Positions 46,646 to 54,781 of a DNA stretch of 64,000 bases are shown piece by piece (within the stretch, counting starts at the first letter, position 1; every line of letters begins with the position of its first letter). The position numbers and the translations under genes were made by a program. The notes beneath the pieces are model-generated. The model did not search any database, was not told the DNA's origin, and saw only the letters and a program-made list of their open reading frames with translations. Source of the stretch: Arcticibacter tournemirensis (GTDB taxonomy: Bacteria > Bacteroidota > Bacteroidia > Sphingobacteriales > Sphingobacteriaceae); assembly GCF_006716645.1 (NCBI RefSeq), contig NZ_VFPL01000001.1:3286001-3350000 (forward strand), read 5' to 3'.

Positions 46646-47839
46646 TTAATTTAATACCGGTAATTTATAAAATCTCGCTCCAGGTTTTTCTTCCGGCTGA
46701 TAATTACTATAGTCGGTTACTACATTATAGAGAGTGTCCCTCTCAACAGGATGTCTTCCCACCTGCTTAATAAGCTCCACGAGTTCGGCCGTACTCATCG
46801 CAGGGTTCTGCTCCTCAGCCCCAGCCATCGAATATATCTTAGTGGTGTCGTCCAGAGTTCCATCAATATCGTCTACGCCGAAATTCAATGCAAGTTGCGC
46901 TGTACTCCGGCTTATCATTGCCCAATAAGCTTTGATGTGATCAAAATTGTCCAGATAAATACGTGAAATCGCGTAATTACGCAGGTCTTCAATCACCGAA
47001 ACTTCTTTGATATGCGACATCTGATTATCCTGGTTACGGAACTTCAGTGGGATAAATGTTTGAAAACCTCCGGTTTTGTCCTGCAGCTGTCTTAATTGTT
47101 CCATATGATCCACACGATGCCAGAATTGCTCTATATGTCCGTATAATATCGTCGCGTTCGAGCGTTGCCCCAACTTATGCCATTCTTCATGGATCTGAAG
47201 CCATTGCTCACCCGTACATTTATCCTTCGCTATCTGCTCTCGTACTTCGGGATGGAAAATCTCAGCGCCTCCTCCTGGCATTGATTCCAGCCCAGCCTCC
47301 TTCATCAAACGCATGCCGGTAGCATAATCAACTTTCGCCTTCTTAAAAATATAGTGGTATTCAACAGGAGTAAGTGCCTTGACATGCAGCTCGGGCCTGT
47401 GTTCGTGGATCTTTCTAAAAAGCTCGGTATAAAATGCCATATCGTATTGAGGAAGCACCCCTCCTACAATGTGAACCTCGGTGACCGGCTGATCATCGTA
47501 TTTCCTCACTATATTCAGCATTTCCTCCATAGTAAGCTCCCAGCCTTCGCTTCTTTGCTTAATCAGCCGCGAGTAAGAGCAGAACTTACAATCGTAAACA
47601 CATAAATTAGTAGGTTCAATATGGAAGTTACGGTTGAAATACGTTTTGTTGCCATGCCGCTGCTCCCTGATAAAGTTAGCCAATACACCAAGGTATGCAA
47701 GTTCTCCCTTCTCGTAAAGCGCCACGCCCTCATCGAAAGAAATACGCTCGCTAGCCTGCACTTTCAAAGCAATAGTTTTTAGCTGTGGATCCAGATTTTT
47801 ATCAGATATCAGTATCGTTAAATCATTTGCGGAATTCAT
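46646..47839 (-). CDS. mqnE: Aminofutalosine synthase, radical SAM
   Basis: A 397-residue radical SAM enzyme that joins 3-enolpyruvyl-benzoate with SAM to form aminofutalosine. The 4Fe-4S ligands are C80, C84, C87 ('TNLCVYDCKFCSYSR'), and 'SMPGGGAEIFHPEVREQIAK' is typical for MqnE rather than MqnC. A TATTTTTG box ends 6 nt before the ATG, so the mRNA may be leaderless. The enzyme uses SAM, but no SAM switch precedes it. Confidence 0.93.
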   Translation of the reverse strand: MNSANDLTILISDKNLDPQLKTIALKVQASERISFDEGVALYEKGELAYLGVLANFIREQRHGNKTYFNRNFHIEPTNLCVYDCKFCSYSRLIKQRSEGWELTMEEMLNIVRKYDDQPVTEVHIVGGVLPQYDMAFYTELFRKIHEHRPELHVKALTPVEYHYIFKKAKVDYATGMRLMKEAGLESMPGGGAEIFHPEVREQIAKDKCTGEQWLQIHEEWHKLGQRSNATILYGHIEQFWHRVDHMEQLRQLQDKTGGFQTFIPLKFRNQDNQMSHIKEVSVIEDLRNYAISRIYLDNFDHIKAYWAMISRSTAQLALNFGVDDIDGTLDDTTKIYSMAGAEEQNPAMSTAELVELIKQVGRHPVERDTLYNVVTDYSNYQPEEKPGARFYKLPVLN

Positions 47840-47845
47840 CTCTGC

Positions 47846-47853
47846 AAAAATAC
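47846..47853 (-). promoter_or_regulatory. Candidate -7 box immediately before mqnE
   Basis: TATTTTTG on the minus strand; its last base is 7 nt from the A of the ATG. The transcript start would fall at or next to the start codon. No TTG at -33. Confidence 0.4.
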
Positions 47854-47952
47854 AATAAAGACCGTACTTCCATTATCATTTTGATGTAACAATGAAATTT
47901 CCGGCTGCTGTCTTGTGTTCTAATATGTATTTTTACGCGATTCTTAAAGATT

Positions 47953-49074
47953 ATGAAACTCGAAACCATCGCTATTCATGCCGGCAATAAAGTAGATTCT
48001 TCCACAGGTGCAGTGATACAGCCAATCACGCTCTCTACCACATTCGAAAGAGCTGAAGACGGCGGGTATCCTCATGGATTTATCTATACACGGGCAGAAA
48101 ATCCCAACCGGAGCTCACTTGAACGCGTACTCTCCGCTCTTGAAGGGGGCGAAGCTGCAGCTGCTTTCTCTTCGGGTAATGCCGCCGGTTCTGCTGTATT
48201 TCAGGCATTAGAACCAGGTAGTCATATAATTGCGCCATCCGACATGTATCATGGGCTTCGCACGCTCATTAATGTCGTTTATAAGGGGATCCTTGTGGCA
48301 GATTATGTAGATCTTTCGGATATCACAGCCATCGAAAAAGCGATCAGGCCGTCAACGAAGCTCATCTGGGTTGAAACACCTTCGAATCCACTTTTAAAAG
48401 TAACAGATATCGATGCTGTAGTCCGCCTGGCAAAACGTCACGGCATCATGGTATGCTGCGACAATACATTTGCCACGCCGGTCTTTCAGCGTCCGTTTGA
48501 GCTCGGAGCTGATATAGTCATGCATTCAACCACAAAATACTTCGGAGGGCACAGTGATGTCCTTGGTGGTATTTTAATTACCCGGAGAAAAGACTTTTTC
48601 TGGGAAAAAATTAAAAACATCCAGGCCTTGTCCGGTGCTGTCCCAGCTCCTTTCGATTGTTATATGACTGTTCGCGGAATTAAAACTCTTCCTTACCGCA
48701 TGAAAGGACATGCTGCCAACGCCCAAAAGGTTGCGGAGTTCCTGCAAGCACATCCGGCAGTGGAAAAAGTATATTATCCCGGACTTAAAGATCATCCTCT
48801 GCATGAAGTGGCTGCCAGACAGATGAGCGGTTTTGGAGGAATGCTCTCCTTCCTGGTAAAAGGCAGTCCTGATGACGCCAGGAACGTCGCAAACCGAGTA
48901 AAGTTCTTCACCCAAGCCACCAGTCTCGGAGGAGTAGAAAGTCTGATTGAGCATCGCGCTTCTGTTGAAGGTCCGGATACCAAAACGCCCTTTAACCTTT
49001 TAAGGGTGTCGGTAGGTTTAGAGAATGCAGAAGACCTCATAGCCGATTTAAAGCAAGCATTGGACGGAGTTTAA
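47953..49074 (+). CDS. Cystathionine gamma-synthase/lyase-family PLP enzyme
   Basis: A 373-residue Cys/Met-metabolism PLP enzyme. The PLP lysine is K195 in 'HSTTKYFGGHSDVLGG', with 'YTRAENPNRSSLERVLSALE' and 'VETPSNPLLKVTDIDAV' as family motifs. Members include cystathionine gamma-synthase, gamma-lyase and beta-lyase; sequence alone does not choose. Its place before the metY operon points to transsulfuration. It has no riboswitch of its own and ends before a large hairpin. Confidence 0.9.
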   Translation: MKLETIAIHAGNKVDSSTGAVIQPITLSTTFERAEDGGYPHGFIYTRAENPNRSSLERVLSALEGGEAAAAFSSGNAAGSAVFQALEPGSHIIAPSDMYHGLRTLINVVYKGILVADYVDLSDITAIEKAIRPSTKLIWVETPSNPLLKVTDIDAVVRLAKRHGIMVCCDNTFATPVFQRPFELGADIVMHSTTKYFGGHSDVLGGILITRRKDFFWEKIKNIQALSGAVPAPFDCYMTVRGIKTLPYRMKGHAANAQKVAEFLQAHPAVEKVYYPGLKDHPLHEVAARQMSGFGGMLSFLVKGSPDDARNVANRVKFFTQATSLGGVESLIEHRASVEGPDTKTPFNLLRVSVGLENAEDLIADLKQALDGV

Positions 49075-49134
49075 GGAATGAATTCGAAATATGACCAGTT
49101 GTACAACACGTAGGCCACATTTGGAATTCATTCC
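49075..49134 (+). repeat. 16-bp inverted repeat directly behind the stop codon
   Basis: GGAATGAATTCGAAAT (49075-49090) pairs with ATTTGGAATTCATTCC (49119-49134) with one mismatch. The loop contains the palindrome GTTGTACAAC. No T-run follows, so it may be an mRNA 3'-end stabiliser rather than a terminator. Confidence 0.65.
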
Positions 49135-49139
49135 CATGC

Positions 49140-49195
49140 AACCCGTAACCTGCAACGCATTGCCTTCAACTCATAACACACAACTCATAACCCAC
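49140..49195 (+). repeat. Heptamer-period repeat
   Basis: Eight in-register 7-nt units: AACCCGT, AACCTGC, AACGCAT, TGCCTTC, AACTCAT, AACACAC, AACTCAT, AACCCAC. The consensus is the same as in the block at 36275-36335. Confidence 0.7.
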
Positions 49196-49211
49196 ATCTT
49201 TCAATATTTAA

Positions 49212-49242
49212 TTTGGACTTTTAGCATAATCCGTTATATTTG
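49212..49242 (+). promoter_or_regulatory. Promoter of the met operon
   Basis: TTTG (49212-49215), 19 nt, TATATTTG (49235-49242): a full match to the Bacteroidota housekeeping promoter. The transcript should start near 49246-49249, before the riboswitch. Confidence 0.85.
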
Positions 49243-49293
49243 CACCCATTGATAGCATTATCAATACTGTCAAACACCCCTTAAAAGGTTTTG

Positions 49294-49408
49294 ATTTATA
49301 AAGAAGCGGTGAGAGATCAGGCTCTGTGACCCGCTGACAACCTAACCGGAAGAGTTCCGGAAAAGGTGCCAAATCCTGGTCCCGTAAATAAACCGGGAGC
49401 ATATAAAT
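49294..49408 (+). promoter_or_regulatory. SAM-I-type riboswitch
   Basis: An aptamer that binds S-adenosylmethionine. P1 is ATTTATA (49294-49300) with TATAAAT (49402-49408). The core shows GAGAGATCAGGCTC, GACCCGCTGACAACC, the P3 hairpin CCGGAAGAGTTCCGG and the signature AAGGTGCCAAATCCTG, then a P4 hairpin with TCCCG/CGGGA. No terminator follows at once; instead a short reading frame begins 10 nt later, so SAM may control its translation or an element further down. Expected effect: high SAM switches the met genes off. Confidence 0.93.
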
Positions 49409-49418
49409 TGTTAAAACC

Positions 49419-49541
49419 ATGAGAAAAGATCAGATTCATTTTCGTCCTTCAGAAGGCATAACCACTATGCCAATCTCAGATTCATTGCGTTCCGAAAGCG
49501 CATTCCGAATGTCCCGTTTTATTTGTTGTTGCTGCTGTTAA
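49419..49541 (+). CDS. Poly-cysteine leader peptide (40 residues)
   Basis: A short frame starting MRKDQIHFRPSEG and ending FRMSRFICCCCC followed by TAA: five cysteine codons (TGT TGT TGC TGC TGT) are the last five. It lies between the SAM riboswitch and metY. By analogy with cysteine-responsive leader peptides described in mycobacteria, ribosomes should pause here when charged tRNA-Cys is scarce and so change expression of the genes downstream. A 7-bp hairpin starts 15 nt after the stop codon. CAGATTCATT occurs twice in the frame (49431, 49477), and its CAGAT could pair with one hairpin arm. Function is inference. Confidence 0.7.
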   Translation: MRKDQIHFRPSEGITTMPISDSLRSESAFRMSRFICCCCC

Positions 49542-49555
49542 TGCTTCAGCTTTCC

Positions 49556-49574
49556 CATCTGTGAAAAACAGATG
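49556..49574 (+). promoter_or_regulatory. Candidate attenuator hairpin
   Basis: CATCTGT (49556-49562) and ACAGATG (49568-49574) pair around GAAAA. It lies 15 nt after the poly-Cys stop codon and 81 bp before metY. There is no T-run, so if it controls expression it may do so by pairing or Rho access rather than intrinsic termination. Confidence 0.5.
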
Positions 49575-49594
49575 AGTTTGGTATACCCACTTAA

Positions 49595-50959
<1,365 letters not shown>

Positions 50960-50970
50960 GGATATACCGT

Positions 50971-50997
50971 CTTCTCCATGGAAAAACCATGGGGAAG
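50971..50997 (+). other. Hairpin between metY and metX
   Basis: CTTCTCCATGG and CCATGGGGAAG form an 11-bp stem (one T-G wobble) around AAAAA. It has no T-run and lies inside the operon, so it may be a processing or stabilising element. Confidence 0.6.
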
Positions 50998-51014
50998 ATC
51001 AGTACGCGCATCGG

Positions 51015-52073
51015 ATGAATATTAAGAAATACACACATAATAAGACCTTTAAGCTGGAAGACGGGTCGGTATTGCCCGACCTCGAAATAGCTTACCAGAC
51101 CTACGGCAGGCTGAACGACAAGAGAGACAATGTAATTTGGGTATGTCATGCTCTTACCGCCAATTCAGATGTTCTCGACTGGTGGAAAGGCTTATTCGGC
51201 GAAAATGACCTTTTTAATCCCAAAGATCATTATATTGTTTGTGCTAATATTTTAGGTTCTCATTACGGCACTACTAATCCACTCTCCGAGAATCCGCAAA
51301 CTGGCAGTCCTTATTACATGTCATTCCCAAAATTCAACACAAGGGATCTGGCAGCGGTACAGAGAATACTTGCCGACTATCTGGATATTGAAGAGATCAG
51401 CGTGCTGATAGGCGGATCATTAGGCGGACAGCAGGCAATGGAATGGGCTATTGCCGAGCCAGACCGTATTAAACGGCTGATCCTGATTGCCACCAACGCC
51501 GTTCATTCGCCATGGGGAGTAGCTTTTAATGAAAGCCAGCGGCTGGCTATTTCTGCCGATCCTACTTTTCATTCCAACCACCCCGACGGAGGGAAAAACG
51601 GACTGAAGGCAGCAAGAAGTATCGCGTTGCTCTCATACCGCAACTACGATACCTACGGCATTTCACAGCAGGAAGTTTCAAATGACAAGACCGACGACTT
51701 CAAAGCTTCTTCTTATCAGAACTACCAGGGCGAAAAGCTGGTAAAGCGTTTCAATGCCTACAGTTACTGGTATCTGAGCAAGGCAATGGACAGCCATAAT
51801 GTTGGAAGGGGCCGCGGGCTCGCTGATGAAGTACTTAAGAAGATAAAGGCCGTAACGCTTGTAATTGGTATCACGTCTGATCTGTTGTTTCCACCGGCAG
51901 AACAGCGCTTTTTGGCGGAACATATCCCAGATGCAAGCTACACAGAAATAAGTTCATTTTACGGACACGACGGCTTCCTGATAGAAACAGAAATCTTAAC
52001 AAAAGAGATTGGCTCTTTCCTGAAGCGCACTGCTTATGGGAGTCATATAGTAACATTACATAAAATAGCATAA
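51015..52073 (+). CDS. metX: Homoserine O-acetyltransferase
   Basis: Acetylates homoserine to supply MetY. The 352-residue alpha/beta hydrolase has nucleophile S135 in 'IGGSLGGQQAMEWA', the aspartate in 'GITSDLLFPPAEQ' and the histidine in 'FYGHDGFLIE'. 'CHALTANSDVLDWWKGLFGE' is the MetX signature. It is 55 bp behind metY and 5 bp before the homoserine dehydrogenase gene, giving the operon all steps from aspartate semialdehyde to homocysteine. Confidence 0.96.
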   Translation: MNIKKYTHNKTFKLEDGSVLPDLEIAYQTYGRLNDKRDNVIWVCHALTANSDVLDWWKGLFGENDLFNPKDHYIVCANILGSHYGTTNPLSENPQTGSPYYMSFPKFNTRDLAAVQRILADYLDIEEISVLIGGSLGGQQAMEWAIAEPDRIKRLILIATNAVHSPWGVAFNESQRLAISADPTFHSNHPDGGKNGLKAARSIALLSYRNYDTYGISQQEVSNDKTDDFKASSYQNYQGEKLVKRFNAYSYWYLSKAMDSHNVGRGRGLADEVLKKIKAVTLVIGITSDLLFPPAEQRFLAEHIPDASYTEISSFYGHDGFLIETEILTKEIGSFLKRTAYGSHIVTLHKIA

Positions 52074-52078
52074 TACGA

Positions 52079-53260
52079 ATGAGCAACAAATTAACAATCG
52101 GATTATTTGGTTTTGGTGTGGTAGGGCAAGGTTTGAACGATATAATCCAGACAAAAGACCTTAATCTTGAAATAAAGAAGATCGCAATTAAGAATCCCGA
52201 AAAGAAACGCAGTCTTCCTGAAGAGCTTTTCACCACCGATGCTTCAGTCATCCTGAACGATCCCGAAATCAATACCGTTGTTGAACTGATAAATGACACC
52301 GAGGCGGCCTTCCAGATTGTTTCAACAGCCCTCAAAAATGGAAAGAACGTTGTCTCAGCCAGTAAGAAGATGATAGCCCTTCATCTCGAAGAACTGCTTC
52401 ATCTTCAGGAAGAATACGGCACATCGCTGCTTTACGAAGGCGCTGTCTGCGGTAGTATCCCCATCATCCGGAACCTTGAGGAATATTACGACAACGAGCT
52501 TCTTTACTCGGTAAGGGGTATTTTCAACGGATCTTCTAATTACATCCTTTCGAAGATATTCAATGAAAACCTTGGATATGATACTGCTTTAAAGCAGGCA
52601 CAGGACCTTGGCTTTGCTGAAACCGACCCGATTTCAGACGTCGGCGGGTTCGATCCTAAGTATAAGCTCGTTATAGCGGCGTCTCATGCATACGGAATTA
52701 TTACCCGCCCGGAAGATGTCCTCAATGTAGGCATTCAAACCCTCTCCGCGCGCGACATTCAGTATGCACGTGAGAAAAACTATAAGATCAAGCTGGTACC
52801 CACGGCGCTTGAATTCGGCGAACGCCAGGTGGTACTTTATGTCATCCCGAAACTCATCAGGTCCGATGATTTCCTATATAACGTCGAAAACGAGTACAAT
52901 GGCGTAATCGTTCAGGCTGCATTTGCCGATCAGCAGTTTTTCTTCGGCAAAGGAGCCGGAGGCCATCCAACTGGTTCAGCAGTATTGTCCGATATTGCCG
53001 CCCTGAGGTATGGTTACAAATACGAGTATAAAAAATACCGTAACAACCGTGGATTCATTCAATCTAACGATTATACCCTGAAGGTATATTTCAGATACGA
53101 GGATGACAGCCTCATTGAAAAATTAAATTTTAAAGGAGTAACGGAGCGCTTCTATGCGCCTGATTTCAAATATATTATTGGTAACGTAGAGTTAAGTGAT
53201 TTGATAGCCAATCAGGACCTGCTGAATAACGACGGGATATTTATTGCAGAAATAGCCTGA
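52079..53260 (+). CDS. hom: Homoserine dehydrogenase, monofunctional
   Basis: Reduces aspartate semialdehyde to homoserine. The 393-residue protein begins with the dinucleotide-binding 'IGLFGFGVVGQGL', then shows 'NVVSASKKMIALH', 'LLYEGAVCGSIPIIRNL' and 'GIFNGSSNYILSKIF', and the 'GFAETDPISDVGGFDPKYKL' signature. There is no aspartokinase domain, unlike the fused enzymes many Bacteroidota also carry. The product feeds MetX directly, and the gene ends the operon before a terminator. Confidence 0.95.
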   Translation: MSNKLTIGLFGFGVVGQGLNDIIQTKDLNLEIKKIAIKNPEKKRSLPEELFTTDASVILNDPEINTVVELINDTEAAFQIVSTALKNGKNVVSASKKMIALHLEELLHLQEEYGTSLLYEGAVCGSIPIIRNLEEYYDNELLYSVRGIFNGSSNYILSKIFNENLGYDTALKQAQDLGFAETDPISDVGGFDPKYKLVIAASHAYGIITRPEDVLNVGIQTLSARDIQYAREKNYKIKLVPTALEFGERQVVLYVIPKLIRSDDFLYNVENEYNGVIVQAAFADQQFFFGKGAGGHPTGSAVLSDIAALRYGYKYEYKKYRNNRGFIQSNDYTLKVYFRYEDDSLIEKLNFKGVTERFYAPDFKYIIGNVELSDLIANQDLLNNDGIFIAEIA

Positions 53261-53331
53261 TGAACTAATTTGACGCTCGTCTCTGCAACAGTATTTAAAA
53301 CTTAGGTTATGTTTTTTGATTATGCTAAACG

Positions 53332-53360
53332 GTCCCGGTACATCCGGGACTTTTAGTTTT
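53332..53360 (+). terminator. Terminator of the met operon
   Basis: GTCCCGG (53332-53338) pairs with CCGGGAC (53344-53350) around TACAT and is followed by TTTTAGTTTTAG, 71 bp after the hom stop codon. Confidence 0.85.
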
Positions 53361-53985
53361 AGCCCCAGCGGCTAACATACCTGTTTCCCCTGATATAGAA
53401 ACGCCAGGGAATATCTCTGAACGGACCTTCGATATTCAGTCCGATCCTTGCCGAAGCAACAATATCATCATCCTCGATTACATTGCCTCTGTCCTCAATC
53501 CAGATCGTACTTTCCTGAAGCGAGAGACCGTTGTGAATTTTGCTAAGGCCAAGCGCTTTCGCCAATGCACCGGGCCCCTTGCAAAGGCGTCGATCATCGT
53601 TAAATACCCCGCGTCTTTCACGCATAATACCCACACCTTCAACAGGTTCAAGCGCTCTTATTAAAACGGCATGCGAGGTTCCTTCGCCGCCGGTTACAAT
53701 ATTCAGCATATCGTGAATACCGTAGCAAATGTACATATAGGTAACCCCACCCTCCGCATACATGATCTCATTCCTTCCGGTACGTCGTCCGTTAAAGGCA
53801 TGCGAACCGGTATCTTCCGGGCCCATATATGCCTCGGTTTCAACAATGATACCGCCGCTAAGCATACCGTTAATATTTGTAAAAACGTACTTACCGATCA
53901 GTTCTTTTGAGATCAGCACGACGTCATTTCTGGTATAAAATGAAGGAGGAAGGACCTTGCCTTTAGTTTGCTGGCTGTTATTCAT
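53359..53985 (-). CDS. 3-methyladenine DNA glycosylase (AAG/MPG family)
   Basis: Removes alkylated purines from DNA. The 208-residue protein has the AAG fold with 'LIGKYVFTNINGMLSGGIIV', the active-site stretch 'VETEAYMGPEDTGSHAFNGR' (catalytic glutamate) and 'VTYMYICYGIHDMLNIVTGG' with the intercalating tyrosine. Length is typical for bacterial members. It follows the fRMsr gene on the same strand by 56 bp. Confidence 0.95.
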   Translation of the reverse strand: MNNSQQTKGKVLPPSFYTRNDVVLISKELIGKYVFTNINGMLSGGIIVETEAYMGPEDTGSHAFNGRRTGRNEIMYAEGGVTYMYICYGIHDMLNIVTGGEGTSHAVLIRALEPVEGVGIMRERRGVFNDDRRLCKGPGALAKALGLSKIHNGLSLQESTIWIEDRGNVIEDDDIVASARIGLNIEGPFRDIPWRFYIRGNRYVSRWG

Positions 53986-54025
53986 AGGTGATGTTATGTA
54001 GGGTAGAAAATTAAAAGGATTGTCT

Positions 54026-54053
54026 TGATACCTGATACTTACTACTTGATACT
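54026..54053 (-). repeat. Heptamer-period repeat across a stop codon
   Basis: Four in-register 7-nt units, on the minus strand AGTATCA, AGTAGTA, AGTATCA, GGTATCA. The TAG stop of the fRMsr gene (54042-54044) lies inside the second, and the last codons F-S-I-K fall in the first. Confidence 0.6.
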
Positions 54054-54512
54054 AAAAACAATCTCCTCCAGATACTTCCTGTCCGTTTCATCGAAAAAAT
54101 TCAGATGCTCGCTGTCCACATCCAGTACGCCGGCCACCTCATTTCCCCTGAAAAAAGGAACAACAATCTCCGAACGCGATAAAGAACTGCAGGCAATATG
54201 CCCCGGAAAGGCATCCACATCCGGAACGATCAGGGTTGTACCCTCTTTCCATGCAGCGCCGCAGACCCCCTTTCCAAAAGTAATGCGCGTGCAGGCCACC
54301 GGACCCTGAAACGGGCCGAGCACCAGCTCATTACCCTTTACCAAATAGAAGCCCACCCAGAAAAACCCAAACTGTTCTTTAAGGGCCGCGCTGATATTAG
54401 CCAGATTTGCTATAAAGTCTGTCTCTCCTTCTGTTAAAGCCTTAATCTGAGGCACGAGCGAACGATATTGTTCCTCCCTCGATCCGGTTGCTATTTTTAA
54501 GTCTTCCGCCAT
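54042..54512 (-). CDS. msrC: Free methionine-(R)-sulfoxide reductase, GAF fold
   Basis: Reduces free methionine-R-sulfoxide. The 156-residue GAF-domain protein carries the three active cysteines at C74, C84 and C108, with the same 10- and 24-residue spacing as characterised fRMsr enzymes ('VACTRITFGKGVCGAAW' and 'HIACSSLS'). I start at ATG 54512 (MAEDLKIAT); a longer frame runs through a promoter-like box. TATTTTTG ends 5 nt before the ATG, so the mRNA may be leaderless. Position beyond the met operon fits methionine repair. Confidence 0.93.
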   Translation of the reverse strand: MAEDLKIATGSREEQYRSLVPQIKALTEGETDFIANLANISAALKEQFGFFWVGFYLVKGNELVLGPFQGPVACTRITFGKGVCGAAWKEGTTLIVPDVDAFPGHIACSSLSRSEIVVPFFRGNEVAGVLDVDSEHLNFFDETDRKYLEEIVFSIK

Positions 54513-54516
54513 TTTG

Positions 54517-54524
54517 CAAAAATA
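54517..54524 (-). promoter_or_regulatory. Candidate -7 box immediately before fRMsr
   Basis: TATTTTTG on the minus strand, with only four bases between it and the ATG at 54512. This predicts a leaderless or nearly leaderless transcript. Confidence 0.45.
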
Positions 54525-54568
54525 TACATTTAGCGAGTATCCCATAGTAAATCATTTAGATATACGAA

Positions 54569-54601
54569 CGCTTCGGACCCGCTTCAGAAACGCTTCAGAG
54601 T
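54569..54601. repeat. Three tandem 11-mers
   Basis: CGCTTCGGACC, CGCTTCAGAAA and CGCTTCAGAGT follow each other without gaps, about one helical turn each. They lie between the divergent fRMsr and S46 peptidase genes and could bind a protein on one DNA face. Confidence 0.5.
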
Positions 54602-54752
54602 GGTTAGGAACCAATTAGCGACCTCCCTTTGTCGTCTCTTATTCTTCTTCGATAAAAACCTGAGAAGCAACGGAGCGAGTGGCAAGCTGTACCGCGTCAA
54701 GTCAAAACCGGTAGCGAATGATATTAAAACCGGAGCAATTCCCTAATAATCT

Positions 54753-54760
54753 TATTTTTG
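54753..54760 (+). promoter_or_regulatory. Candidate -7 box for the S46 peptidase gene
   Basis: TATTTTTG, 21 bp before the ATG at 54782. No TTG at the -33 distance. Confidence 0.4.
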
Positions 54761-54781
54761 CTTTTCAAAACAATACACACG

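Noticed and set aside
49294-49408. SAM-II riboswitch
   Set aside because: The core fits SAM-I (GACAACC and GGTGCCAAATCC with four helices), not the short pseudoknot of SAM-II.
54658-54670. 13-mer shared with the region behind rnpB (AACCTGAGAAGCA)
   Set aside because: In 64 kb dozens of shared 13-mers are expected by chance, and the flanks do not align.
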